Positions 9,301-17,176 are shown, counted from the stretch's first letter. The stretch is 64,000 nucleotides of DNA from Mesorhizobium temperatum (GCF_002284575.1 NZ_NPKJ01000053.1:124001-188000), one strand, 5' to 3'. Numbers and translations are program-made. Notes: generated by a model not told the origin, from the sequence alone.

Positions 9301-9821
9301 GCCGGATTGAGGATCGGCACCATAGTGTCGACGAACAGGAATTCGGTGGCGTGCGCGTTGGTTGAGGATTCGGCCATGTGGTCGTCGCCCATCAGGGCAA
9401 GCACGCCGCCATATCTAGACGAGCCGGCGAGGTTGGCATGGCGGAACACGTCGCCGGATCGGTCGACGCCCGGTCCCTTGCCGTACCAGACCGAAAAGAC
9501 GCCGTCATGCGTGCCCTCGCCCAGCAATTCGGCCTGCTGCGATCCCCAGCAGGCCGTGGCCGCGAGTTCCTCGTTGAGGCCGGGCTGAAAGACGATGTCC
9601 GACTGGGCGAGCTGCTTCCTGGCCTTCCAAAGCTGCATGTCGAGGCCGCCGAGCGGCGAGCCGCGATAGCCGGAAACGAAGCCGGCAGTGTTCAGGCCAG
9701 CCCGGCGGTCGCGCGCGCGCTGCATCAGCAGCATGCGGATGACCGCCTGCGCGCCGGAAAGGAAGATGCGCTCCTTCCCCAGGTCGAACTTGTCGTCGAG
9801 CGCGACATCATACAGCGTCAT
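6342..9821 (-). CDS. Indolepyruvate ferredoxin oxidoreductase, fused alpha-beta form
   Basis: A 1159-residue enzyme that oxidatively decarboxylates aryl-2-oxoacids such as indolepyruvate to the acyl-CoA, passing electrons to ferredoxin. The N-terminal pyrimidine-binding and thiamine-diphosphate domains occupy about 1-620 ('YRGSPLGG' and 'FSKRDHIFQNLGDGTYNHSG'). A cysteine cluster 'CEGCGDCGVQSNC' with a second group 'CNKDFSCINGFCPSF' lies near 635-690. The 2-oxoacid ferredoxin oxidoreductase gamma domain follows ('GVGGTGVVTIGAVLGMAA') to the end. The length matches the single-polypeptide form of proteobacteria. It stands alone, starting at the ATG at 9821. It may feed aromatic amino acid or 2-oxoacid catabolism. 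Confidence 0.93.
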   Translation of the reverse strand: MTLYDVALDDKFDLGKERIFLSGAQAVIRMLLMQRARDRRAGLNTAGFVSGYRGSPLGGLDMQLWKARKQLAQSDIVFQPGLNEELAATACWGSQQAELLGEGTHDGVFSVWYGKGPGVDRSGDVFRHANLAGSSRYGGVLALMGDDHMAESSTNAHATEFLFVDTMVPILNPAGVQEIIDYGLYGFAMSRFAGTWAAIKCVKDNIESTASVDAALERLDIVTPEFEMPPGGLNIRNEIDMLGQEERLHEYKRAAASAFIHANGLNRIVYSGGRAPKLGIVTIGKSYLDVRQALEDIGVDEAAANRIGIRLFKVGCPWPLDLQHIADFARGLETIVVVEEKRSLIEVQLRENLYGTAMQPVIVGKKDERGDGLFPAKGALDPNDIAIALGERILRTIGPSDEIAARVAKLRQFQAMLADTSDVASRTPFFCSGCPHNSSTKVPDGSLAAAGIGCHFMALWMDRNTVGFTAMGGEGAQWVGQAPFSKRDHIFQNLGDGTYNHSGALAIRFALSTDANITYKILYNDAVAMTGGQPHEGGLTVDMIARQVRAEGVERIAIVTDEPDKYTGKVEFPAGATIHHRDGLDLVQRELRTVRGTSVLIYDQTCAAEKRRRRKRGTFPDPDKRVFINELVCEGCGDCGVQSNCVSIQPVETEFGRKRRIDQSSCNKDFSCINGFCPSFVTVHGAKIKKAEGIAGTTDPLDGVPAPAEFPLGEQGWAAIIDGVGGTGVVTIGAVLGMAAHLEDKGCGMIDMAGLAQKGGSVFTHVRIARSPGDIHAIRVSAGKADLVLGCDLVVSGAQKVLAAAREGHTIFLANTAEIMPGEFTRSADFSLPVERLKKAIRTAAGDDKAHFFDATRTATALFGSSLGANMFMLGFAFQHDGLPLSAEAVEKAIELNGQAVAMNVSAFRWGRRAAHQPDFVRDLVVQPGMAAQNAAVAVTLDDIIARRVAFLTGYQNAAYAKRYADRLAALRRAEASAVPGSTAVTEAAARNLFKLMAIKDEYEVARLYTDGSFAAELGKQFQSYDKLEFHLAPPIMGWRGKDGKPRKSSFGPWMMKGFRLLAAMKGLRGTVFDVFCYSTERRMERQLLAQYEADLELVAGALAPGKVEAAAALASVPALIRGYGYVRQASAEKAAGERLRLLDRLAKTPVRPKLQAAE

Positions 9822-10043
9822 CAGGCATTTCCTGTGCGGCCACGGCTAGAGGTGCGCAGCCAACGTCGGAGTCGAGTGCCTACAGTCTTTCTTCCCTTGC
9901 CGGGGAGGTCAAACAAAATCGAAGATGCCAGACAAAGGCGCAACAAATGATCCGTGCGCGGCCGTGTGGCGCCACGAAACGCCTGTCGGGGAGGATGGCC
10001 GAGCACGAAAATTCCGGCGGCGGGCAGTGACGCTGGTGACGCA

Positions 10044-10574
10044 TCATGCAGCCTTTGGGCAACTGGGCTTCGGTTCGCCGGGCAGCTTGCCGTCGACATG
10101 GCCGGCCAGGTCCTTGTTAAGCTCGTAGACTGGCCCGACCACGAGAGGCCGGTCGGGCAGGATCGACTGGTCGAGCGAGGACGTCAGTGTCGTCTCGAAA
10201 CTCTGCAGCAATTTGCCGCTGGAATCCTCGATGCGGATCGACACCGCATAGGGCTTGTCCTTGACGACGCAGGTGAGCGGCGGGCTGGTCAGCGTCACAT
10301 GCGGCAGCTTCGGCCATATTTTCTGGGTGACGATGATCGGATCACCACCGGCCGGGTTCTGGAAGGAGACCACGGCGACCTGTCCCTCACCCACCGGCCG
10401 CAGCGGATTGAGGGTGATGACATAGGTGGCGATGCCCAGCCGGTAGTTGAACTCGAACAGCTTCCCGGAAATGGCGAACAGCTGGTCCTTGCCGGAGTCA
10501 CGGCAGGCGCCGAGCGCGGCCACCGCGAACAACGCCGCGACGACAATCATCGCGCGCGAGTATCTTTTAGACAT
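10044..10574 (-). CDS. Putative lipoprotein of unknown function
   Basis: A 176-residue protein with a lipoprotein signal: MSKRYSRAMIVVAALFAVAA followed by the lipobox L-G-A-C, cysteine at about residue 24. The mature part is a beta-rich domain with no motif I recognise. The frame is open further upstream, but the ATG at 10574 is the only start that places the signal peptide at the N-terminus. It overlaps the end of the upstream CGNR gene by 8 bases, so the two are translationally coupled and probably functionally linked. Confidence 0.75.
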   Translation of the reverse strand: MSKRYSRAMIVVAALFAVAALGACRDSGKDQLFAISGKLFEFNYRLGIATYVITLNPLRPVGEGQVAVVSFQNPAGGDPIIVTQKIWPKLPHVTLTSPPLTCVVKDKPYAVSIRIEDSSGKLLQSFETTLTSSLDQSILPDRPLVVGPVYELNKDLAGHVDGKLPGEPKPSCPKAA

Positions 10575-11175
10575 TGGTGATCTCCCTCGCCGCGGTCCGG
10601 CGGCGATAGTATCGGTTTGCCTTCTGTCGGTTGCCGCACACCGCCATGTCGCACCAGAGGCGGCTGGAATTGCGGCTTTTGTCGACAAACAGCCAGCTGC
10701 AGTTCGGACATATCCTCAGCCTGGCGATTGTGTCGCCGCGCAGCAGCGACAGCGCCGAGACCGCAAGCGCCGCCTCGAAGGCAATCGGCGTCGCCGGATT
10801 GCCGAACGGTTTTCCGGGCCTCCCGATTTCGGTGCGGCTTTGGGCGAGTCCGTCGGCGCAGGCTGCAAGGAATTCAGGCATGTCTCCGGTGGCGATCGCA
10901 CCTTTCGAAACCGCGCGGCGAAACAGCCGATCGGTCGTCTCCCTGATCGACAGCACCACCGGCGCGATCTTTTCAGGCGCCGGCGCTACGAGCGGCCTGC
11001 CGCCGAGCTCGTCGGCGCGAAACCCGCTCGCCGCTTCGGCAAAGCGGGCGATCTCGGCCGGATCTTTGAGCCGGTCGAAGGTTTTCTCCGGATCGTTCCG
11101 CAAGACGACGGTGTTCGCCGTGTCGAGCGCAAGCATGCCACCGGTGAAGCGGTGCGGAGTCCAGGATACTGCCAT
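10567..11175 (-). CDS. CGNR zinc-finger / ABATE-domain transcription regulator
   Basis: A 202-residue protein. The N-terminal ~130 residues match the stress-induced ABATE-type domain that precedes CGNR fingers. The C-terminus has the zinc finger: 'CPNCSWLFVDKSRNSSRLWC' followed by 'MAVCGNRQKANRYYRR', including the diagnostic C-G-N-R. Such proteins are putative DNA-binding regulators, often of catabolic genes. The ATG at 11175 lies 5 bases from a 9-base inverted repeat (11181-11218) that could be its own operator. It is cotranscribed with the lipoprotein gene. Confidence 0.88.
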   Translation of the reverse strand: MAVSWTPHRFTGGMLALDTANTVVLRNDPEKTFDRLKDPAEIARFAEAASGFRADELGGRPLVAPAPEKIAPVVLSIRETTDRLFRRAVSKGAIATGDMPEFLAACADGLAQSRTEIGRPGKPFGNPATPIAFEAALAVSALSLLRGDTIARLRICPNCSWLFVDKSRNSSRLWCDMAVCGNRQKANRYYRRRTAAREITNV

Positions 11176-11180
11176 ATGGC

Positions 11181-11218
11181 GAATCTAACCGATAAATCGC
11201 ATTTGACAAGTTAGATTC
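11181..11218. promoter_or_regulatory. Inverted repeat operator candidate upstream of the CGNR regulator
   Basis: Perfect 9-base arms, GAATCTAAC at 11181-11189 and GTTAGATTC at 11210-11218, are separated by 20 bases. On the minus strand the spacer contains a TTGTCA -35-like hexamer, and the gene-proximal arm falls where a -10 box would lie. That arrangement suits autoregulation of the gene starting at 11175. Confidence 0.55.
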
Positions 11219-11265
11219 CGGGTGCAACGCTCGTCACGGAGGCAATCGCCATTGCCTTGTCTTGA

Positions 11266-11317
11266 GAATGTCGTTCGTCCCAAACCGCTGCGCCCCGATT
11301 GCGGGGCATGCATCGAG
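11266..11317. repeat. Palindromic intergenic repeat, copy 2
   Basis: A diverged copy of the element at 2908-2956: AATGTCGTTCGTCCCAAACC at the left and GGGGCATGCATCGAGG at the right. It ends inside the ribosome-binding region (GAGGAC) of the LivH-like gene that starts at 11326. Confidence 0.7.
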
Positions 11318-11325
11318 GACATTGC

Positions 11326-12231
11326 ATGCTCTATTTCTTCCAGCAGGTTCTGAACGGGCTGCATTCGGGCGCGCTCTACGCATTGCTTGCCTTCGGCTAC
11401 GTGCTGACCAACGGCATCCTGCACCGCACCAATCTTGCCTATGGGGCGCTGTTCGCCTTTTGCGGGCATACGATGATCCTCACCGCGGCGTTCGGCTATC
11501 AGGCGCTGTGGCTGACGCTGTTTGCATCCGTCGCGCTCGGCGTAGCTGCGGCGTTCCTTTATGCGGCGCTGCTCAGCCGTGTCTTGTCGCGAAGCATCTT
11601 CGAACCGTTGGCCGACCGCTCGCCCAACGCCATCGTGGTGACGACGCTCGGCATATTGCTGGCCCTGTCGGAAGCCAGCCGTATCGCCGCCGACACCCAT
11701 GATCTGTGGCTGCCGCCAATGCTGGCCCAGCCCATCATTTTTGCACGGGGGGCCAATTTCAATGCCACGCTGACGCTCATCCAGTTGCTCGACTGCGCTG
11801 TCGTCGCGGCAACTATCGGGCTCGCCGCCTGGGCGTTTGCCCAATCAAGCTTCGGCCGGCGCTGGCGCGCCGTGTCCGACGATCCCAGGGCGGCAGCGAT
11901 GTGCGGCGTCGATGTTCGCGCGGTGCTTCGGCGTGCGGTGCTTTTCGGCGGCCTTTGCGCGGCACTGGCCGGCGTGCTCGCCGCCTTCTACTACGGCAAC
12001 ATCAGCTTCGGCACAGGGTTGGTCTACGGGCTGAAAATCCTGTTTGTGACGGCGGTGGGCGGCTATCTCTCGCCGTTGCGGGCAGCACTTGGCGCTGCCG
12101 CTTTCGGCATGGCCGAATCGCTGTGGGCCGGCTATTTTCCGCTCGAATGGCGCGATGGCTGGATGTATCTGTTCCTCGTCGCCATGCTGGTGCTGATCGG
12201 CACCGGCCGCGATCAGGGCAAGATCGCCTGA
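11326..12231 (+). CDS. Branched-chain amino acid ABC transporter permease (LivH-like), orphan
   Basis: A 301-residue inner-membrane protein with about eight hydrophobic helices. It matches LivH-type permeases: 'FFQQVLNGLHSGALYALLAF' at the N-terminus, the 'GRRWRAVSDDPRAAAMCGVD' cytoplasmic loop that contacts the ATPase near residue 183, and a C-terminal 'GLKILFVTAVGGYLSPLRAA' segment. The ATG at 11326 has GAGGAC six bases upstream; in-frame codons before it lie in the repeat. No LivM, LivG, LivF or binding protein is nearby, so it must use partners encoded elsewhere or be a remnant of a larger operon. Confidence 0.87.
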   Translation: MLYFFQQVLNGLHSGALYALLAFGYVLTNGILHRTNLAYGALFAFCGHTMILTAAFGYQALWLTLFASVALGVAAAFLYAALLSRVLSRSIFEPLADRSPNAIVVTTLGILLALSEASRIAADTHDLWLPPMLAQPIIFARGANFNATLTLIQLLDCAVVAATIGLAAWAFAQSSFGRRWRAVSDDPRAAAMCGVDVRAVLRRAVLFGGLCAALAGVLAAFYYGNISFGTGLVYGLKILFVTAVGGYLSPLRAALGAAAFGMAESLWAGYFPLEWRDGWMYLFLVAMLVLIGTGRDQGKIA

Positions 12232-12268
12232 GTGTACCAAGCCTGGGTAGACCTTGGTTGCATGACGT

Positions 12269-12372
12269 CTACAGCGCGTACGTCCTCTCTCGGACGCGCA
12301 AAGGACGCTGTAGCACTTTGATTTTGCGCATGATCCCCAGCGAAAATCGATTCCGATTTTCGGGGTCATGCG
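12269..12372. repeat. Compound palindromic element (two hairpins) in the 12232-12614 gap
   Basis: Two stem-loops lie in tandem. The first runs from CTACAGCG (12269) to CGCTGTAG (12313). The second runs from GCATGATCCCC (12328) to GGGGTCATGC near 12371, with an inner GAAAATCG / CGATTTTC stem. This is the arrangement of rhizobial intergenic mosaic elements. The remainder of the 383-base gap, about 12377-12550, shows no gene that I can support. Confidence 0.75.
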
Positions 12373-12552
12373 CCGGGTCAGGCGGCTGTTTCGCCCCCTT
12401 CCTCATCTCAAAAGCCCCTTCCTCACTTCACAAGATTGTTTTAGTCGGTCTGCCCTGTGTTGACCCGCCGGGCCACGCACGGCATACCGTTGGGCCACAT
12501 CGAGGCGGCGGAAAAACAAGCGGGAATTGGCGCGCCGCTGATACTTTAAGTC

Positions 12553-12600
12553 ACGCATCGTGCGTTCCGAAAATCGACACCGATTTTCGGGCGGATGCGT
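12553..12600. repeat. Palindromic repeat just upstream of dctQ
   Basis: Outer arms ACGCATC / GGATGCGT and an inner stem CCGAAAATCG / CGATTTTCGG give a near-complete palindrome. Its core is the same as the second hairpin of the element at 12269-12372. It ends a few bases before the AAGGGAGGA ribosome-binding site of the TRAP small permease gene. Confidence 0.75.
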
Positions 12601-12614
12601 AAAGGGAGGAATGC

Positions 12615-13199
12615 ATGGCAGGGCTGCTCGCTCTATCCAGAACCATTGACCGGGTGAACGAATTCATCGGCAAATGGGTGTCGTGGCTGATCCTGCTGGC
12701 AATCCTGGTCAGCGCCGCCAATGCCGTCATCCGCAAGACGTTCGACATGTCGTCGAACGCCTGGCTGGAACTGCAGTGGTATCTGTTCGGCGCCGCCTTC
12801 ATGCTGGCCGCCGCCTACACGCTGAAGCAGAACGACCATATCCGCATCGACATCGTCTACGGCATGTTCTCGCGCCGCGTGCAGCACTGGATAGACCTTC
12901 TCGGTCACCTTTTTTTCCTGATGCCGTTCGTGACGCTGATGGTGATCTATTTCGTTCCCTATGTGTCGCTGTCGTTTCGCAGTGGCGAAATGTCGAACAA
13001 TTCCGGCGGGCTGATCATCTGGCCGGCAAAGGCAATCCTGCTGGCCGGCTTTTTCCTGCTCGCGCTCCAGGGCATCTCCGAGATCATCAAGAAGATCGCC
13101 ATCATGCGCGGCGACATGGACGATCCGACGCCGTTCATATCGGTGCATGAGCAGGCCGAGCTCGAAGCGAAGGCGCTCGCCGAAGAGGTGCGCTCGTGA
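12615..13199 (+). CDS. TRAP transporter small permease (DctQ family)
   Basis: A 194-residue protein with four hydrophobic helices, the DctQ component of a tripartite ATP-independent periplasmic transporter. The 'SNAWLELQWYLFGAAFMLAA' segment near residues 47-65 and the following 'LKQNDHIRIDIVY' are strong DctQ signatures, typical of the subgroup that transports 2-oxoacids or mannitol/chloroaromatic-type substrates. An AAGGGAGGA site precedes the ATG. The stop overlaps the start of dctM by 4 bases. Confidence 0.93.
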   Translation: MAGLLALSRTIDRVNEFIGKWVSWLILLAILVSAANAVIRKTFDMSSNAWLELQWYLFGAAFMLAAAYTLKQNDHIRIDIVYGMFSRRVQHWIDLLGHLFFLMPFVTLMVIYFVPYVSLSFRSGEMSNNSGGLIIWPAKAILLAGFFLLALQGISEIIKKIAIMRGDMDDPTPFISVHEQAELEAKALAEEVRS

Positions 13200-14968
13200 T
13201 CGAGTTCATCGCCCAGAACATGGCGCCGATCATGTTCGCCTCGCTGGTCATCTTCCTGCTGATCGGCTATCCGGTCGCCTTCTCGCTCGCCGCCAACGGC
13301 CTGGTCTTCTTCTTCATCGGGGTTGTGCTGTCACCCTATTCGGGCGGATCGATCAACCTCGCCTGGCCACTTCTCTATGCGCTTCCGGAAAATTTCTATG
13401 GGAGCCGGGTGATGTCGAACGACACGCTGCTGGCCATCCCGTTCTTCACCTTCATGGGCATCGTGCTCGAACGATCGGGCATGGCCGAAGACCTGCTCGA
13501 CACGATCGGCCAATTGTTCGGACCGATCCGCGGCGGCCTCGCCTATGCCGTGATCTTCGTCGGCGCGCTGCTTGCCGCCACCACGGGTGTGGTGGCTGCC
13601 TCTGTCATCGCCATGGGCCTGATCTCGCTGCCGATCATGCTGCGCTACGGCTATGACCGCCGTGTAGCGTCCGGCGTCATCGCCGCGTCGGGCACGCTCG
13701 CCCAGATCATTCCGCCCTCGCTGGTGCTGATCGTTTTGGCCGATCAGCTCGGCCGCTCGGTCGGCGACATGTATGCGGGCGCGCTGATCCCGGGGCTGGT
13801 TCTGACCGGCCTTTACACGATGTACATCGTAATCATGTCGATCGTCCGGCCGAAGTCGATGCCGGCGCTGCCGTTGGAGGCCCGCACGCTCGGCCACGGT
13901 GTCCTGTCGCTGCTGTTCGCGGTATTGGCGGCAGTCGTGGTTTCCTACGCGGCGTATCGCTATCTTGCGCCCTCGCAGGGCCAAAACGCCGATATTCTCG
14001 GTGCCACCATCGGCGTGATCCTCATCTATGTCGTGGCAATCGCCGACCAGCGCCTGAAGATCAACATGATGTCGCGGCTGGCGCAGCAGGTGATCATCGT
14101 GCTGATCCCGCCGCTGGCGCTGATCTTCCTGGTGTTGGGCACCATCTTCCTGGGCATCGCCACACCGACTGAGGGCGGCGCCATGGGCGCTGTCGGCGCG
14201 CTGATCATGGCGGCGATGAAGGGACGGCTGTCGCTGGACGTGGTCAAGCAGGCGCTGGCGGCGACGACGCGGCTGTCGTCCTTCGTGCTGTTCATCCTGA
14301 TCGGGGCGCGGGTGTTCTCGCTCACCTTCTACGGCGTCAATGGCCAGATCTGGGTCGAACACCTCCTGACATCGCTGCCGGGCGGCGAAGTCGGGTTCCT
14401 GATCGGCGTCAACATCCTCGTCTTCTTGCTCGCCTTCTTCCTCGATTTTTTCGAGCTCGCCTTCATCATCGTGCCGCTTTTGGCGCCGGCCGCCGACAAG
14501 CTCGGCATCGACCTGATCTGGTTCGGCGTGCTGCTCGGCGTCAACATGCAGACCAGCTTCATGCATCCACCCTTCGGCTTCGCGCTGTTCTACCTGCGCT
14601 CGGTCGCCGCCCGGGTGCCCTATCTCGATCGCCTCACCGGCAAGAAGATCGCGCCGGTGACCACCGGCCAGATCTATTGGGGCGCGGTTCCCTTCGTTTG
14701 CATTCAGGTCATCATGATCGGCCTGACCATCGCCTTCCCGCAAATGGTGATGCACTACAAGGGCACGGCAGTGGACCCGGGCACGATCGATTACCAGGTA
14801 CCGGAAACGCCGAGCCTGTCGCCGCTCGGCGCACCGCCGGCGGATGGCGGCACGGCGCCGACCGCGCCTGCACCGGATCTGTCGCAACCGCCGAATTTCG
14901 GTGAAACGCCGCCTGCCAAGCCAGCAGCGCCAGCACCCGATCTGTCCCAACCACCGAGTTTCAATTGA
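13196..14968 (+). CDS. TRAP transporter large permease (DctM family), extended form
   Basis: A 590-residue, 12-14 helix membrane protein that forms the transport channel of the TRAP system. It starts at a GTG overlapping the dctQ stop. Family motifs include 'LLAIPFFTFMGIVLERSGMA', 'IPPSLVLIVLADQLG' and 'FLDFFELAFIIVPLLAP'. It is longer than ordinary DctM (about 430 residues) because of an inserted hydrophobic region near residues 225-290 and a hydrophilic proline-rich tail of about 55 residues. The tail contains the repeat APDLSQPPNF / APDLSQPPSF. The expected partner binding protein is the convergent gene at 16067-17176. Confidence 0.93.
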   Translation: MIEFIAQNMAPIMFASLVIFLLIGYPVAFSLAANGLVFFFIGVVLSPYSGGSINLAWPLLYALPENFYGSRVMSNDTLLAIPFFTFMGIVLERSGMAEDLLDTIGQLFGPIRGGLAYAVIFVGALLAATTGVVAASVIAMGLISLPIMLRYGYDRRVASGVIAASGTLAQIIPPSLVLIVLADQLGRSVGDMYAGALIPGLVLTGLYTMYIVIMSIVRPKSMPALPLEARTLGHGVLSLLFAVLAAVVVSYAAYRYLAPSQGQNADILGATIGVILIYVVAIADQRLKINMMSRLAQQVIIVLIPPLALIFLVLGTIFLGIATPTEGGAMGAVGALIMAAMKGRLSLDVVKQALAATTRLSSFVLFILIGARVFSLTFYGVNGQIWVEHLLTSLPGGEVGFLIGVNILVFLLAFFLDFFELAFIIVPLLAPAADKLGIDLIWFGVLLGVNMQTSFMHPPFGFALFYLRSVAARVPYLDRLTGKKIAPVTTGQIYWGAVPFVCIQVIMIGLTIAFPQMVMHYKGTAVDPGTIDYQVPETPSLSPLGAPPADGGTAPTAPAPDLSQPPNFGETPPAKPAAPAPDLSQPPSFN

Positions 14969-14987
14969 TGCCGGAGGCGTAACAGAG

Positions 14988-16007
14988 ATGAAAGCGGTGC
15001 GGCTGGAGGGCGTGGGCAGCATTGCCCTGCGCGAGGTCGGAAGACCGTCCGCCGGACCGGACGATCTCCTGGTGCGGATCGAGGCATGCGGCGTCTGCGG
15101 CACCGACCGGCATCTTTTCCATGGCGAATTTCCCTGTACGCCGCCGGTGACGCTCGGGCATGAATTCTCAGGGATCGTCGAGGCGATTGGAACCGCTGTG
15201 TCCGGCTTTTCCGTCGGCGATCGCGTTACCGGCGATCCCAACATCGCCTGCGGGCGCTGTCCGCACTGCCATGCCGGTCGCATTAATCTCTGCCATGATC
15301 TGGTTGCCATCGGCATCCGCCGCGACGGCGGCTTCGCCGAATATGTCGTGCTGCCTCAGAAGCAGGCCTTCCCCCTCCCGAAGGACCTGAAGCCGACGCA
15401 TGGCGCGTTCTGCGAGCCGCTTGGCTGCTGCCTGCATGGCATGGACCTGGCGCAGATCAGACCCGGCTCCTCGGTCGCCGTGCTTGGCGGCGGCGTGATC
15501 GGCCTGCTCACCGTGCAACTGGCGAGGCTTGCCGGCGCGACGACAATCATGCTGTCGACGCGCCAGGCCTCGCGGCGTGCCCTTGCCAGAGAATTGGGTG
15601 CGACGGCAACGGTCGACCCCAGCGCTTGCGATATCATCGACACGGTCGGTCCGTCGGGCCTGATGCCGGGCGGCGTCGATGTGGTGTTCGAATGCGCTGG
15701 CGTAAGAGAGACGGTCGAGCAATCGATGCGGCTGGCCAGGGCCGGTGGCACAATCGTCGTCGTCGGCGTGACACCTCAAGGCATGAAGGCCGAGTTCGAA
15801 CCTTTCGACCTGTTGTTCCGGGAATTGAAGGTGCTCGGCTCGTTCCTCAATCCGTTTACGCATCGCCGGGCCGCCGATCTCATCGCCTCGGGTGCGATCG
15901 AGATCGACAAGCTCATCTCACGGCAGGTGACGCTGGAGGAGGCGGCTGCGGTGATCGCCAATCCGCCTGCGCCAGGCGAAGTCAAGGTGCTGGTGGTGCC
16001 GCGCTGA
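14988..16007 (+). CDS. Zinc-dependent medium-chain alcohol dehydrogenase
   Basis: A 339-residue MDR-family dehydrogenase. Catalytic zinc ligands are visible in 'CGVCGTDRHLFHGE' and 'GHEFSG' (residues about 34-68). The structural zinc cluster is 'CGRCPHCHAGRINLC' at about 90-104, and the Rossmann motif 'VLGGGVIGLLTVQLA' lies near 165. The overall pattern resembles sorbitol/threonine dehydrogenases; the substrate is not clear. The ATG at 14988 has GGAGGC upstream. It follows dctM by 19 bases and is probably cotranscribed, so it may oxidise the TRAP substrate or a derivative. Confidence 0.9.
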   Translation: MKAVRLEGVGSIALREVGRPSAGPDDLLVRIEACGVCGTDRHLFHGEFPCTPPVTLGHEFSGIVEAIGTAVSGFSVGDRVTGDPNIACGRCPHCHAGRINLCHDLVAIGIRRDGGFAEYVVLPQKQAFPLPKDLKPTHGAFCEPLGCCLHGMDLAQIRPGSSVAVLGGGVIGLLTVQLARLAGATTIMLSTRQASRRALARELGATATVDPSACDIIDTVGPSGLMPGGVDVVFECAGVRETVEQSMRLARAGGTIVVVGVTPQGMKAEFEPFDLLFRELKVLGSFLNPFTHRRAADLIASGAIEIDKLISRQVTLEEAAAVIANPPAPGEVKVLVVPR

Positions 16008-16026
16008 TCAGGCAAATCGAAGTGTG

Positions 16027-16058
16027 ACGGCGCCACGCGTCCGAGCGCGTGGCGCCGT
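16027..16058. terminator. Bidirectional terminator-like hairpin between convergent genes
   Basis: A perfect 13-base-pair GC-rich stem, left arm ACGGCGCCACGCG at 16027-16039 and right arm CGCGTGGCGCCGT at 16046-16058, with a 6-base loop. It fills the 59-base gap between the convergent alcohol dehydrogenase and TRAP binding-protein genes. A strong T-run is absent, so termination is inferred from position and stem strength. Confidence 0.8.
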
Positions 16059-16066
16059 AACTGTTG

Positions 16067-17176
16067 TCAGAGCTTGCCGGTGCGCTGCTGGACCATCATG
16101 AAGGTGTCGTAATTGTACTCGGCCACCTGCGCCCAGAGATAGTGCTCCTTGCGGAAGGCCTTGATCGAGTCCCATATCTTCTTGAACGGCGCGTTCGAAG
16201 CTTCCATCTCGGCATAGACCTCGTTCGCCTTTTCGAAGCAGGCTGCCAAGATTTCCGGGCTGAACGGGCGCAATTTGGCGCCCCCGGACACCAGCCGCCT
16301 CACAGCCGCCGGATTCAGATGGTCGTATTTCTGCAGCATGTTGGCGTCGGCGGCCTGCGCGGCGGTGTGCACCAGCGCCTTGTAGGCCGGTGAAAGCTCT
16401 TCGTATTTCGCCTTGTTGAACATCAAATGGACGGTCGGCCCGCCTTCCCACCAGCCGGGATAATAATAATTGGGCGCGACCTTATAGAAGCCGAGCTTCT
16501 CATCGTCATAAGGGCCGACCCACTCGGCAGCGTCTATGGTGCCTTTTTCCAGCGCCGGATAGATGTCGCCGCCGGCGATCTGCTGCGGCACCACGCCGAG
16601 CCTTTCCACCACTTTGCCGGCAAAGCCACCGATGCGCATCTTGAGGCCCGAAAGGTCGGCGACGGTGTTGATCTCCTTGCGGAACCAGCCGCCCATCTGC
16701 ACGCCGGTATTGCCGCCCGGCAAGCCAAAAAGGCCCTGCGTGGCGAGAAACTCGTTGAACAGGTCGATGCCGCCTCCGTGATAATGCCAGGCATTGATGC
16801 CGCGCGCGTTGAGCGAGAACGGAACCGCGGCACCCAGCGCCCATGTCGGGTCCTTGCCCCAATAATAATATGCCACCGTATGGCAGGCCTCGACGGTGCC
16901 GGCGGTGGTGGCGTCCGCGGCCTGCAGGCCGGGCACGAGTTCACCGGCGGCGAAGACCTGGACCTGGAAGTTGCCGTCGGTTGACTCCGAAAGCATCTTG
17001 GAAAAGACCTCGGCGCCGCCGTAGATCGTGTCGAGGGATTTCGGGAAGGACGACGCCAGGCGCCATGTCACTTTCGGATTGGATTGGGCGATAGCCGGCG
17101 CGGCAAGCGCTGCTGTGGCCGCCGCGGCGCCCACACCGGTCGCGCCGGCTTTGCGGATGAATGATCGACGATCCAT
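16067..17176 (-). CDS. TRAP transporter periplasmic binding protein (TakP-like)
   Basis: A 369-residue DctP-family protein. The N-terminus is a Tat-like signal: MDRRSFIRKAGATG followed by an alanine-rich hydrophobic stretch and 'APAIAQ', cleavage near residue 30. The mature part begins 'VTWRLASSFPKSLDTIYGG' and includes 'QMGGWFRKEI' and 'LKMRIGGFAGKVVERLG', a pattern of the TakP 2-oxoacid-binding group. The likely permease partners, dctQM, are on the other strand and converge on it. This is unusual, since such genes normally form one operon. An AGGGAGGAC-type ribosome-binding site precedes the ATG. Confidence 0.93.
   Translation of the reverse strand: MDRRSFIRKAGATGVGAAAATAALAAPAIAQSNPKVTWRLASSFPKSLDTIYGGAEVFSKMLSESTDGNFQVQVFAAGELVPGLQAADATTAGTVEACHTVAYYYWGKDPTWALGAAVPFSLNARGINAWHYHGGGIDLFNEFLATQGLFGLPGGNTGVQMGGWFRKEINTVADLSGLKMRIGGFAGKVVERLGVVPQQIAGGDIYPALEKGTIDAAEWVGPYDDEKLGFYKVAPNYYYPGWWEGGPTVHLMFNKAKYEELSPAYKALVHTAAQAADANMLQKYDHLNPAAVRRLVSGGAKLRPFSPEILAACFEKANEVYAEMEASNAPFKKIWDSIKAFRKEHYLWAQVAEYNYDTFMMVQQRTGKL

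Noticed and set aside
13331..15316. A 661-codon open frame on the minus strand across dctM and the dehydrogenase
   Set aside because: It is composed of Arg/Asp/His/Gln-rich sequence without domains, antisense to clear TRAP and dehydrogenase genes. It is an artefact of high GC.
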